From Helochares maculicollis (lineage: Eukaryota > Arthropoda > Insecta > Coleoptera > Hydrophilidae), in contig JAWQRO010000472.1 in assembly GCA_033557835.1 (NCBI GenBank), positions 1 to 38,381 on the forward strand: 38,381 bases of DNA, read 5' to 3'. The notes beneath the pieces were generated by a model, which saw only the letters and a program-made list of their open reading frames with translations, did not search any database and had not been told where the DNA came from. The position numbers and the translations under genes are program-made. Shown here piece after piece: positions 24,360 through 35,430 of this stretch. Position 1 is the stretch's first letter; each line of letters starts with the position of its first letter.

Positions 24360-26250
24360 CAAATAACCTCTAATTAATTCGGCGAAGCTTTCCGAAACTT
24401 TTTAATCGATACAAATGATTTCGAAACGCAGCGACTATTCCACGATACAAAAGAGGCTTCCTTCGCGGCGGAGGAAGGAGGAATGCTAGAAAATGGAGGC
24501 TGATGGGCACGGCATTAATGTTAATTTTTATTAATATATGCATTTAAATGACTGATCGTATCTGAAAAAGCGCATTACTCGATTCAATTTGCGTGCACAA
24601 AGGCAGAAGTTTAAAAACAAATCAGCAACAACCAGCTAGCAAGCGGCGAAAGCAGTTGAAACAGCAAAAAGGACGGGAAAAAAACAAAAATAGAAAAAAA
24701 AAGCGCAACGATATAAAATACCCATCAGACTTCGATCAGTGAATGTGTAGTGATGTCCGCGCTCGCATTCTAGATGGCGCTGGCCTGGTCGTGCATTAAG
24801 CTGGCGCGCAAGAGAGTAATTCAGTTCTTTGTCAATTTGTATCTTTGATGCCCATAGGGCATCATCAGCGTATAGGATTTTTGAAATTTGTGGGCGTCCA
24901 GACTTCAATCTAAGTTATCAGCCTTTGTAATTATAATCACATTAGGATATGGGAAGGTAGTTTAGAGCCGCTTTCGTTCTGGAGCTTGCCCGAGCGGCCG
25001 AGCCTGAGCGAAGAAGAGAGAGGATGAAGCAAACACATAGGGGAATATTGAACTGGTATTGTTTATGATTCTCACGGAGCTGGATGCGTGATTGTTTGTC
25101 TATAATTTCGCTTTTTGTGATTGTCAGGTAATTGCCTTTAAGGAAAATTGAACGGGTTATATGATTGACACGTTGCGTCGTGTTCTGGGCACATTGTGTT
25201 TGCCTTCCTTCGACTTCGCCGGCCACTTTTTACATTAATTTTTCTCTCGTTATTCATGATACTGTTGACATATTATTTTATTTTAATCATGGGAATGCCG
25301 AGTTGTTTATTTTTCGGTTATATTTACTAGATTTAATAATTCATGGGAACTCTAGGATTGCTTGATTGTTTCTTTAAATGGATTAAAGTGTGATGGTTGC
25401 GCGATTCTTCGAGATATTTCCTCTTCCGTTTTCTCGCAGTCCTCATCATCGATGTAATAGGTGTAGATTGCAATGGGATTATGCAATCCAAGGGCACTTA
25501 TGCTGTTCCATTCAGCTAGTAAAAGGTATCTTCCGTGCTTTTTCGTTCTCATTGACTGAAGCAGCGAAGGATATCTTCTCACACCATCTCAAAATGAACG
25601 AAATTAAATGAAAACTGTCTACTTCCAGAGCACTTACTTGGCTTGAAATAATTAAAATAAGCACAACGGATATTGAACTGAACTGGACTGAGCAAGAATA
25701 TTATAAAATCTAGCTTCAGCATTGGTAAATCTAAAGAGGGTCAAACTATAATGCAATCTTGTCACACCGTCTGTTGTTTTGGACCCTCTTTCGATAGGCG
25801 TAAAAAATGTAATTTGTTTTGGGGCGAAGAAGTGGCAGCGAAATTTCGCACCAGTAACCGCAGGAAGGCGGCGAAGCAGAAAGAAAGTGGCACCAGAAGC
25901 GGCACCGGGCGAAGATATCAATTTAAGTAATCTCATCTGGTACATAGCAGGAATCGAAGGAATTGAATGCTACCTATAATAACGGTCCCCGAAGAGTGCA
26001 ACCACTTCACGAAGGCAATCAATAGGTTAGAATAAATTGAAAACGTAATGACGAACGTTGGCCTGTAATTTTCTAAATTGCCGACACATAAAACAGAAGC
26101 CGTTTCGACGACTGACCGCCATCGAAGAGATGGTAGCTTGTGCTTCCATTCGTATTTTTCACCGGCGCTTCCTTTCCGGTATCAATAAATGATGGGCAGG
26201 AAAGGTGACTAATTTCAATTACTACCAACCACGAATGTCTTATACAGAGG
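24360..26250. other. CpG-richer non-coding block with a possible reverse-transcriptase scrap
   Basis: G+C is above the flanks at 24420-24500, 24740-25040 and 25780-25920. Frames are open on both strands over the same ground (for example 25352-25611 and 25652-25979), which argues for composition rather than coding. On the minus strand near 24840-24905 the peptide KSGRPQISKILYADDALWAS resembles the YADD core of a non-LTR reverse transcriptase, but no other reverse-transcriptase motif was found beside it. A 7-bp inverted repeat (GATGCCC/GGGCATC) lies at 24847-24863 within the same codons. Confidence 0.3.
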
Positions 26251-26359
26251 AAACCATCTTAAGAAAACATGATTCAGAATAAGAACCGATTTAGTCAGCA
26301 GAGCTTCACCATTAAACAATCCTTTGATGATAGTTCTGGAAATATGCAGAAGTCTTATT

Positions 26360-26560
26360 TTTGTTTCTAAGACCAAGCAAATACGTTAATCTAACTTCAT
26401 ACACTTTATGGTTTATTTTTAAATTTTATTGCCTGAAGAGTTTTGCACACGTTGATAAAACTTCATCTTTAACTATTATTACGAGGATTTTGCCCATCAA
26501 AGGTATTCATCCAGAATTTTGCTTGCAAAGTCTGGAGTGTCTCCACTCAATATTATCGTA
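26360..26560. repeat. single diverged copy related to the 29727-30420 repeats
   Basis: Around 26452 the words gttgataaaacttcatc and gaggattttgcccatcaaaggtattcatc parallel the words at 29971-30030 (gttgataaaactgcatc, then a cttaggcattcag segment). Similarity is visible only over about 70-80 bp, and the limits are approximate. Confidence 0.45.
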
Positions 26561-26945
26561 CATGTATTGAATATAAGCATCTACGAATATTATTAACTAA
26601 ACAACAAAAATTTACGTGCAATGCACAAATAAAAACTTAATTTTCAATTTTAATAATTTATAAATAATTCAATGCATTTATTCAACGCATTAATATGTTT
26701 ATAAGGAATATTCAATTTTCTTATAGTACATATATAAACGGACCATTTTTATTTAGTTCAATAAATAAATGATGGCACAATTTTACAATGAAAAATCAAA
26801 ACTGAAAAATCAAGAGTGTCTCCACTAAACATTCCCGCAAAAATATATCGTGTAAACGCGCAATATATAGTTACAAATCATAGCTTCAGTCGTCAAAGCA
26901 TCTAGGTGGTAATTGTACAATTTCAAGAAGGCTGTTTCCGCTACT
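26561..26945. other. AT-rich DNA, no feature seen
   Basis: Very AT-rich, with no open frame or repeat that I could support. Confidence 0.5.
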
Positions 26946-27310
26946 CAAACAATCCGGTTTTAATACAGATTCCTGGCTTTAAGCACAGTTCTTAGTACGA
27001 ATGCTAGAAACATTCATCAACCACTCTCAGAGAGTGGTTCGGCTCTAAGGCTGCGGCTGCAAACAAAAATCTTCCCATAAGTACTTATTATTTAAAATTA
27101 AAGTTTTTCTAGCTATGATAAATCCTAGAAGTCCTTCCTCCTTGCTTAGTGAACAAGACTTTAACCACACTTCTAAGCATGGCTGCTAGAAATATTCACC
27201 GACCACTTTCATAGAGTGCTGCGGCTCTGAGCCTGTAAGCAAGCATCTTATCGAAAATACCAATTTCCCTTAAATTTCGCATTCTTGCTTTGATAAATCC
27301 TAAAAGCTGT
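26946..27310 (+). repeat. diverged tandem repeat, about 180-bp unit, two copies
   Basis: Matched words recur in order. gctagaaacattcatc (27003) pairs with gctagaaatattcacc (27185). ggctctaaggctg pairs with ggctctgagcctg. gataaatcctagaag (27117) pairs with gataaatcctaaaag (27292). Offsets are 175-182 bp. Copy 1 carries a perfect 9-bp-stem hairpin (AACCACTCT, loop cag, AGAGTGGTT) at about 27018-27038 that is only partly kept in copy 2. Confidence 0.75.
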
Positions 27311-27699
27311 TTGCTTTCATTTCAACAAATACAACCGATTTCACTTTTAAGCAGAACAAGGTCAGCAACGCTAACAAATAATTGAGAATAAACAACGTAC
27401 AAAATCCATCAATTATAAGACGCATTAAAAGTTCAGTTATTTATACAAAAACAAACATGCATATATTACATTATTAAAGATCGTTATGGTATAATACGAG
27501 TGCTGTAAATATTGTTCAAAGATAAAGATACATACTAATAACTAGTTAACGGAAAACAAGTTAATAAAAAATTCGAATTCAAGACGTATAAGAAACTTAC
27601 ACACTAAAGTATAGAAACAAACATTCATCTTTAGTCGACTACTACTAATACCATGAATAGAGTTTTAAGTAAACAATTCATTTTATAAAAATAAAATCA

Positions 27700-28000
27700 A
27701 GCTCTTCTTCAACCGGTGCTTAAATGAAATTAAAACAAATGATGAACAAGGGAAGAATATAAAAGCCTATCCGATTTTTTTTATCAGGGAAACTTTATAA
27801 AAAATAAGTTGAATTTTGGTCCTAGATAGAAATATCTAACACCCGATCTTCACAATGGTCGCTGCAAAACTGAAGAAAATAGATAAGTGATGAGCAACGT
27901 AAGAATATAGAAGCACTTCCGATCTACCATTCAAACTGGATTGAAAATAAGTTGATTCTAGATCCCAGATGGAAATTTCCAGACCACGTGGATTTTTCTC
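27700..28000 (+). repeat. diverged tandem repeat, about 148-bp unit, copies R1 and R2
   Basis: R1 (27700-27868) and R2 (27869 to about 28000) share, in order, gatga.caa, aagaatata.aagc, tccgat, aaataagttga, cctagatagaaat against tcccagatggaaat, at an offset of 148 bp. A third copy is split by mariner 3 (28355-28420 and 29571-29705). No coding potential was seen. Confidence 0.78.
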
Positions 28001-28354
28001 AGGCCTTTAACTGCCGAAACCAGACTCCAAACATGTAGTTCAGTCTTCTCGTGAAAGCAAAATTTTGAGTAGAACGAAAGAAAGTCGGTCAGTCGATGAA
28101 CCGCTAACCATTCAGAGTGTTCGGGCTTAAATCAATCAGAAGTACCCTTTCTTGATAAGGATATGTTGACGCGGAAACGCTATATGACTTTACAGGAAGA
28201 AGCTGATTCAGTGAACCGACCGAACTTTTTTCTCTTCCAATCAAAATCAGCGATCATTGAGAAATTAAGATGATCAGGATACATACAAGTCGTTGATGTA
28301 AACAAGGGAAAGAAGGTTAGGTTTTCCTTTGATGGTGGTTCGAATTATCAATCT
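28001..28354. other. spacer between repeat copies, nothing recognised
   Basis: No open frame, transposon end or clear repeat copy. It may contain further, unrecognisable relatives of the neighbouring repeats. Confidence 0.4.
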
Positions 28355-28420
28355 CATTTAATCTCTTCTTCTGAAGGTACTAAAATTAAAGTAAAACAAG
28401 TGATGAGCAACGAAATAATA
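28355..28420 (+). repeat. left half of repeat copy R3, interrupted by mariner 3
   Basis: ctcttcttctgaaggtac and aaacaagtgatgagcaacg match the sequence leading into R1 (ctcttcttcaaccggtgc) and the R2 word gtgatgagcaacg. It ends at the TA target site 28419-28420. Confidence 0.75.
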
Positions 28421-28449
28421 TTAGGTGTTGGAATTAATTCGTAGCGTTT
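28421..28449 (+). repeat. left terminal inverted repeat of mariner 3
   Basis: Starts TTAGGTGTTGG directly after the TA. One mismatch (G against A) to the inverse of 29542-29570. Confidence 0.95.
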
Positions 28450-28591
28450 GATGAGAAATGGCGTGGTTATTACAGTATTCTGTTTTTACCTTCAGAAACA
28501 AATTGATCATTAAACAGCTGCTATTAGGTACTGTTTTTACGAAGCATCTTATTTTTAATTGTTAATATCAACAAATGGCAGCTATTAAATT

Positions 28592-29520
28592 ATGTCGCAA
28601 TTTATACCAAGTTTAGTGTTTTTACGGGGAGTTTCATTACATTATTTTAATATGAACAAAAGTGCTACAGAAAGTCATCGGATTTTAGTAGAAGTTTACG
28701 GTGAACATGCTATAGCTGATAAAACGTGTCGGAAATGGTTTGCGCGTTTTAAGAGTGGTGATTTTAATATAGCCGACAAGGAACGACCTGGACAAACAAA
28801 AAAATTTGAAAATAAAGAATTGGAAGATTTACTCAAAGAAAATTCATGTCAACCACTTCAAGAGTTGTCTACATCTTTGGAGGTTGATTTATCTACGGTA
28901 GAAAATACCCTTAAAGCTTTGGGAATGCAAAATGGACATATTACGACAATCCGAAACGCAGAAGACCATGGGTTAAGCCCGGACAACCATCATCATCAGT
29001 GACAAAACGAAATATTCATGGATCTAAGCTCCTCCTTTGTATTTGGAGGGATCAACAAGGTGTGGTTTATTATTAATTGTTAAAACCCAATGAAACCATC
29101 ACTGGGGATCGCTACCGGTTACAATTGATGCGTTTGAGTCGTGCATTGAAGGAGAAACGGCCGGAATGGAGCAAAAGGCACGATTAAGTTATTTTACTGC
29201 ATGACAATGCTCGACCTCACGTGGCGAAACCAGTGAAAACATAACTGGAAACATTGAAATGGGAAGTCTTAACCCACCCGCCGTATTCTCCAGATATTGC
29301 CCCTTCGGAGTACCACCTGTTTCAATCAATGGCTCATGGTTTATCAGGGGAAAAATTTACATCTTATGAAGATTGCCAAAGTTAGATTGATTCATGGATT
29401 GCCTCCAACGAAGAGTTTTTTCGACGGGATATTCGTCAGTTACCTAAAAAATGGGAAAAAGTAGTGGCAAGCGATGGGCAGTATTTCAATAATGTACTTT
29501 TTTATTTTCATTTCAAATAA
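28592..29520 (+). pseudogene. mariner transposase, deleted and broken
   Basis: Starts MSQFIPS at 28592, about 170 bp inside the element, and runs open for 136 codons. Residues 25-105 are a mariner DNA-binding half (KSATESHRILVE, CRKWFARFKSGDF, then VDLSTVENTLKALGMQ). At about 28930 the text jumps from this region to YDNPKR, so the segment that should hold the WVP motif and the first catalytic motif (GDEKW type) is missing, an estimated 120-150 bp. The reading then shifts frame and continues to a TAA at 29518-29520. HDNARPH (29202-29222) keeps the second aspartate. The third motif reads YSPDIAPSEYHLF, with glutamate in place of aspartate, 34 residues after the second. In-frame stops occur at about 29071, 29187, 29242 and 29384. 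It is non-functional; family assignment is firm. Confidence 0.94.
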
Positions 29521-29541
29521 ATCGATATTTTTTAATAAAAA

Positions 29542-29570
29542 AAACGCTATGAATTAATTCCAACACCTAA
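29542..29570 (-). repeat. right terminal inverted repeat of mariner 3
   Basis: Inverse of 28421-28449 with one mismatch, followed by TA at 29571-29572. Confidence 0.95.
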
Positions 29571-29705
29571 TATATGCAAAAGTACATCTGAGCTCTCTTA
29601 CCGTCAAAATTGGATCGGTAGTAAGTTGAGTCTTGGTTTCAGATGAAAATTTCCAGAGCCCGTTTTTGTACAGCGACCGCGACAAAGTTGAAGATAAAAC
29701 AAGAT
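29571..29705 (+). repeat. right half of repeat copy R3
   Basis: Continues the unit interrupted at 28420. agtaagttgagtc, cagatgaaaatttccagagcccg and gcgaccgcgacaaagttgaag match R2 (aataagttgattc, cagatggaaatttccagacc) and the end of R1 (tggtcgctgcaaaactgaag). Confidence 0.75.
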
Positions 29706-29726
29706 ATAGTGGAGAGGTACAACATA

Positions 29727-30430
29727 AAAATATTTAGATTTTAATACAAAAGCTTTAAGCTTGCCTTTAAGTTTTCTTGTCTGACATGTCCAAATTACAT
29801 CTCCTGTTTTAAACACACCTAGCAGGAGGACTTTGCTTTTAGACATTCATTTGAGAGTCAATTAATTTCGACACAACAGTTGGAGAAAAGTCCAATTTAA
29901 CGAAAATATTTTGATTTCAGCGCAGACACTTTCTAATTTAAAATTTTCTTATCTGACATCTTCTATTCAGGTTGATAAAACTGCATCGATTCTTTAGCTC
30001 CTATTGGAAAGATCGTTTTCTTAGGCATTCAGTTGAGTGTTTCTAGAAAATTACCAGAAACACAAGAAAATTGTCTTCATTGAACCAACGGCGGCAGAAG
30101 AAATATGAAAATATTTTGAATTAAATTCAGAGATTATGTTTTCTTTAAGTATTTTTAACTGAGGATTTTTGAACAGATTGATAAAATCACATCTGCCCTC
30201 CAGTTTTTGTTATGAGGAGGAATTGGCTGATTTATGTTCGTTTTAGTGGTTTAAAGAAAGTTATTAGAAAAACTGAAGATCTGCTTGCCCAAGTTAAAGA
30301 CTTTGTAACTAACAAAACGATGATTTGCTTTTAAGGTGTTTTGTGAAATATCTCATCAAAAGACTTTGTCTAGGTTAATAAAATTCTCAATCTTTGGTTT
30401 TCCTTGTAAAGAAAAATTAGTTTTTAGAAA
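29727..30430 (+). repeat. diverged tandem repeat, about 200-bp unit, four copies
   Basis: Copies begin at aaaatattt-type words at 29727, 29903 and 30108, with a fourth, weaker copy after about 30310. The word gttgataaaac at 29971 recurs as gattgataaaatc at 30176 and ggttaataaaattc at 30373, at spacings of about 205 and 197. Each copy also has a ttttctt.tctgac or tttaagtattttt segment before that word. Short minus-strand frames inside it have no recognisable domain. Confidence 0.7.
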
Positions 30431-31489
30431 TTTATTTGTGTTTACAAAATATAGTTACACAAACTTTACACTACTTTACGATTGCACGTACATTGCGAAA
30501 TTCATAAACAATTATGTATTACTATCAGATTTTATAAACTGATCGATGCTTTGAAGAAGCTATTTTTTGATAGCAAATTGTTAGCCAAACCAGATCATAG
30601 TTTTTGCACTTAATTGTGCAAAATACAAGATGAAATCAAATGAAAAACTTCCAAAGTGTAACTCTTGACGAGACCTTAGATTTCGGATAGATACCGCAGT
30701 TGTAATGGTTTACTGCAAGATGTTGCGGAGGAGTGCTCAATGAAGCAGTATTATTATAAAAGTTTTGATTGAAAGGTAGATTTTTGCTGAAGTTAGAAGT
30801 GTTTGGATGAACGCTTGTTTGTATTTTGAAATTCATTGTCAAAAAAAAATAGTTTTTCATAAACAGATAAGCAAGGTACTGCTATATTCCTGAAAGTTAA
30901 GCAGTTAAAAACTATCTTGATTGAGTCTTGCATTAGAATAAAAAAGTAATGATTCCAAATACACACTACAAAAAACATATCAACTTTGATATAACTGATG
31001 ATTGAAAACGCGACGCTTGGGTACAAAAACTGAAGAGTATGAAAACTGTTTATTTTGTCATACAAGATTCACACAGGGGCAGTATGAAGTCGGTTATTTC
31101 AACAAACTTAAATCATAGGAAAAAGATAGCAACCTTGTTCGGTATATTTGACAGAGTCGCTCTCCTGAACTTAGGTATGCAGAACTTAAATAGAACTTTA
31201 ATATACAGAACAACAATTACAAGGCTAAAAATGAAGACTCCTAACCAGATGGGTGGATGAAGGGTGGATAATGTTAGCAATATGACTGGTCCAGGGTAGA
31301 TGCAAACAGCTCAAGATAGAAATTCAAGGGCTCCTTTAAAGGAGGGCTTCACATGCGGAGGGACTCTTGCAGATTAAATAACAGTTAAATATGATTAACT
31401 TTACTAAGCAAATTAATCATGAGCGCAAAAGAAAATTAATGTAACAACTAAGTCGTGAGTTAGAATAAAAAATGTGTTATTTAAACTAT
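30431..31489. other. AT-rich DNA, no gene seen
   Basis: Small open frames on both strands, none with a domain. No transposon ends or RNA genes noted. Confidence 0.5.
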
Positions 31490-32300
31490 CGAGATTACGA
31501 ATTTAAGGTTTGAGAATCAACACCTAAAATTCGAGATGAAACATTCAGCGATCCTAAATTTAAAGTCTCGTATCTATAGCCCAGAAGTAAATTCTTAAAG
31601 CTCTAGTATAGAAATCATTGCGTTTGAAGATAAGAATATAATATGAATGTAAAGTTAAAAAAATTATAAGTCCAGATGAAGGACTATAAACATTTAAGGA
31701 CACACCATGTAAGACATCCATCTTGGATTTCTTGACCGGAAAAAAAGTCAAAAGCGGAGATAACTAATTAGACTAAAATATTCAAATTTATAAGATCGAC
31801 ACCGAGTTTAGGGTTTGCAATCGAAGATTCAAGTCGGAACATTTGAACTTTAAGTCTGGATAATTAAACATCAAACATTCAGAATACAATATTAAAGATA
31901 TCTTACTAACAAATCCAAATTTAAAAAAAACAAGCCACTAGATTGACCATAATTAAGGATAGCATTATATATTCACCAAATCTAAACTCTCTGAGTGAAA
32001 GTTTTAAAGCTCCAGCTTCAGGGTACAAATTGCAAAATGGGTAAATAATGGTATGGCTGTAGAACAATGCATGGGTGTTGCATAAAAACCCAATTACATT
32101 CGAAGTTAACAGAATAAATATACAAAATTGCAGGTTTACAGAATCGAAATTAAATACAGGATAAAAATGTTTAAATCACTTAGGATGAAACATACAAAAT
32201 ATCGTCAAAATTATCAACTTATTTGTATCAAATTCCAAGACTACGGAACAAATCATTCCTAATATCAGCTTGAGGTTCAAGATTAGTCATTTTTATTTTG
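31490..32300. repeat. degenerate low-complexity repeat tract, opposite orientation to 6470-6990
   Basis: Recurring variants of words such as tttaaggtttgagaatc, cctaaaattcgagatgaaacatt, gtttagggtttgcaatcgaag and gattcaagtcggaacatttgaac give a loosely periodic tract. Reverse-complemented, it shares wording with 6470-6990. It looks like decayed minisatellite or transposon DNA. Boundaries are approximate. Confidence 0.4.
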
Positions 32301-33379
32301 AACGAATCCTGAGTAAGCGAAGTCTGTTCAATTTCATAGGAATGCAGATACTAAACTTTTAGACCTGAATCGTATTTTTTAGATATACAGAAATAGTTCT
32401 ACTTCCGGCCGAATATTTTATGTCACGGCCTACTTAATTGATTTGAGGATACAGGATTTGAAAATGTCTGAGTATTCACACAAAGCTATGTATATGAGAA
32501 TTTTGGGTGGAGGCATTTCAGCTTTTTATACAATATCTTGGAAATAAGAGATATTGATCATTTTTAATAACAGCTGTAGTTCTAGCATAGATGTGATTTA
32601 GAATGCTTTAGCCTTTACTTTCAACGTTAAGTCAACCTATTTATGGAAATAGAATGACCGCAAAAATTATCACCTAAAATAATAAGATTTCTGCGTTTTC
32701 TTGCAATTACCCTCTTGAATCATTTATAGAAATCTATAAGAAAAGTATGAAAATAAATAGTAATAACAAATTTACACTTTTCCTGCCTTATTTTTGTCCA
32801 AATAAATAAATCATTGGATGAATCTTTGGTTATAGTTTATAGTTTGATTCAACAAGTAGAACCGCTGGGCCAATTGCTATATTTACTTCTGTAAAAATAT
32901 GTAATACAAACGTAGGATTTGTGTAAATGTAGAAAAATAGCAAAAATCACGGCAGTCATAGTTAAAAACAGATATAGTACAAAATAAATATGATTAAAAC
33001 AGAGACAAAATATCACGTAGGTATAATAAAATCGTGTAAAACCTGGATGAATTTAGTTTGAATACCAAATTCTAGAGAAAATAACACATAAGCAAAGGAA
33101 CACAAGCAAAACAAAACAAAGTGTTAAATTACTTATAAAGGTGCAATTAGATACAAAACAATTAATGAATATGTATGAGGAGAGGTTAATTAACGATTTT
33201 GAGATCTAACAAACTAGAAAAAATAAATTGCTAGCCATTGTTGCTAATTGAATTTATTGCTCCGCTTTAAAAAATGCTGCTAATATAATCGTCAATTACG
33301 GACCTGTTAATAGGATGATTATAGTAAAATATAACTTTGCATGTAATTTATTTTATGTAACGTATCTCCTTCTTCTATC
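32301..33379. other. AT-rich DNA, no feature seen
   Basis: No open frame of note, no transposon ends, and no repeat that I can support. Confidence 0.55.
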
Positions 33380-35430
33380 AACACACTCCCACGGGAGCCG
33401 ATTCGAACTTTGCCTGGCATTCAAAATTTTTCACACTACTACAACTTGCCTGCGTGGACCGCATAAAAACTAAGAGAGCGAAAAACTCTAATTGATTAGC
33501 TTCTCTTGGCGAAATTTTGCATGTAGGCTCGCCAGGCCGGCGTAAAGACGACTTTGGTTAATCACAAAATTCGAGCTCGATCCAATTTCAAAAATAATTA
33601 CGCCCCCGAAAAATAGCGAAAGTGTCAGAGCGTTCTAAATAAATTATCCCTAATAAACTAATCCTTCATCAATCAATTTTCTCGATCGCGACCGCTCATT
33701 TTTTATTAATGACGACGTTTGGGCTGTTGGAGTTGCCGTCGCGCCAGAAACACGAGGACGCATAAAGCACACTGTAAATATTTGATAAATTGCATCCACG
33801 ACCAATTGTTCGCCCAGCTCCGGCCTCGGCTTGAAAAAGGGGCTATTGAAATGCTATTTTTCTTCCAAAACGGGCAACCTGTTGAGCAGCGTTCGATTAA
33901 CTGTACTATCAAATGGGTATTCGACGCTTTTGCTTGTGTTTGGGTTTGTCTTCAGTGAAAATAGGCACAAAGGCAAGCCTAGATAGTGTTTGATGTTCGT
34001 AAAATGGGAGCCTGCCGTAGAAATTAAATATGCGCGGTTACCACTTACGCGGCAGTGCAGAACGGTGAGTTTATCCAGCAACTTGCGATGTCGAAGTGTT
34101 AAAAACTTAGCTACGTTTCAATTACGTTTCGCAAATTTCGGTTACTTCTTCCAAATCGATCAGTTAATTGACTCTGGGAAAATTATGGGGTTCGATCCAA
34201 CTGGGGTTTTGTGGGGTGAAGCGCCGGCGAGTCTCAATTACCAGCCAATATCGAGAGGAGAGTTGACTAATCCTTGGATAATGGAGTAACTGTTGAAAAA
34301 TCGAGAAAGTTTATGAAATTGCCAGCAACAAGCCCACCGACCAGAGAAGTAACGAACGAACGAACGGTTCCAGTAGAGTTTAGTTCGTTGATTGATTATA
34401 GCCGGGCATGGCTAGCCCTGATCGCGGTTATCAATAACGTCTGACAGAACTTATCATTATAATCATATTAGGCTTTGGCAGAGCGTTGAAGTCGATGTTT
34501 CATAATATTGGCCGTTCGTTCCTGCCAGATATATCTGTGGATGTGCGAGTGTATATGGAAAACCACCACCTTCTCCCCGCCTCCCATGATTATTATTCCT
34601 CGATCCGTGATTTTTGTGTCTAATGATCGATTCCGCCTCCGCCGCGTCTTTCTGCCTTCACCTGCCTCCTCTTTGTACCTCGCGTCAATCTAGTTATTTA
34701 CGTTAATTTTGCTATCCGCGTTTATTTTGTTCACTTGAGTTTGTTCACTCTATTTGTACTGCTTGCAGTCTTCGTCTCCTGTTATTCGCGTTGCTGCTTT
34801 TACAACCCGCTTATTGTCGACGTGCAATTTAGAAATGTTTAAAGATCAATTAGACTTTTATGGTCGTTGCCAGTTATCGCAAGAAAGAGGCGGTTGGACG
34901 TGGCTTAATCGATACATCTGTAGAAGAAAAATCGGTATTTATTTTTACATTATCTCCATCGGCAAAGCGGAGTACCATGACCTGCGTGATCGGAGCTGAG
35001 GATTAATCGAGTCTACTGGAAAGACATGATTTTAAACTTAAAGGAACTAGAAGGCATCACCAGCCGCCTGAACGAGAAGTATTAGTTTAGTCTCACCGAG
35101 TAATGTAGAATTTATTATGTCGGTGCTCTCGGGCGATAACACAAACGGTGCAATTTGTGATTCTTATTCGAAACAATTTCCCATTAGCGCCAATCCAGCC
35201 CGCTCCGAAGATAATTTCTTGACAAATATGTGCAATTTGTGCACTGACAAATGAACATCGCTTGTGCTCCGGCTTCTCGAAAACCTAGTTGCGGACAGGA
35301 GGAGGGGGTTGTATTGACGGCCACTGCAAAATTATTGTGCTGCTGGGCTGCAAACTCCATACCAGCAACCATCTCGACTCGGGGTGCAAATTATTAGCAT
35401 TACCGAATTTAGTCGTTCCACCTGAAAGTG
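33380..35430. other. CpG-richer non-coding block, candidate regulatory DNA
   Basis: G+C and CpG are clearly higher than in the flanks (for example 33520-33550, 33700-33840, 34550-34680, 35180-35390). Frames of up to 99 codons (33990-34289, plus) overlap open frames on the other strand and show no domain, so I do not call genes. Homeodomain-type motifs are present, including a perfect palindromic TAATTGATTA at 33489-33498, the spacing-2 dimer site bound by Paired-class homeodomains. An enhancer role is inference. Confidence 0.35.
33489..33498. promoter_or_regulatory. possible paired-class homeodomain dimer site (TAATTGATTA)
   Basis: Two inverted TAAT half-sites separated by two bases, the P2 arrangement known for cooperative Paired-class homeodomain binding. 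A ten-base match can arise by chance in AT-rich DNA; its setting in a CpG-richer block is the only added support. Confidence 0.25.

Larger units (their letters stand above)
28421..29570 (+). mobile_element. mariner transposon 3, internally deleted, inactive
   Basis: A 1,150-bp element with 29-bp terminal inverted repeats at 28421-28449 and 29542-29570, identical at 28 of 29 positions. The ends contain the palindrome GAATTAATTC. It is flanked by TA at 28419-28420 and 29571-29572. It is shorter than a usual mariner by roughly the length missing from its transposase gene. The protein wording (KSATESHRILVE, HDNARPH) points to the mauritiana/cecropia side of the family, unlike mariners 1 and 2. 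It lies inside repeat copy R3. Confidence 0.95.

Noticed and set aside
24795..24868. TGATGA and CTGA words resembling C and D boxes of a snoRNA (minus strand)
   Set aside because: No terminal stem brings the boxes together and there are no C'/D' boxes; the words are common by chance.
25352..25979. Frames of 66-97 codons on both strands, one with an acidic stretch
   Set aside because: Both strands are open over the same bases and no domain or exon boundary could be recognised. Transcript data would be needed to call an exon.
27018..27038. 9-bp-stem hairpin considered as a miRNA precursor
   Set aside because: The stem does not extend beyond 9 bp with a 3-base loop, too short for Drosha/Dicer processing.
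33706..34289. Open frames on both strands up to 99 codons
   Set aside because: Opposite-strand frames over the same bases indicate composition; no motif or family resemblance.
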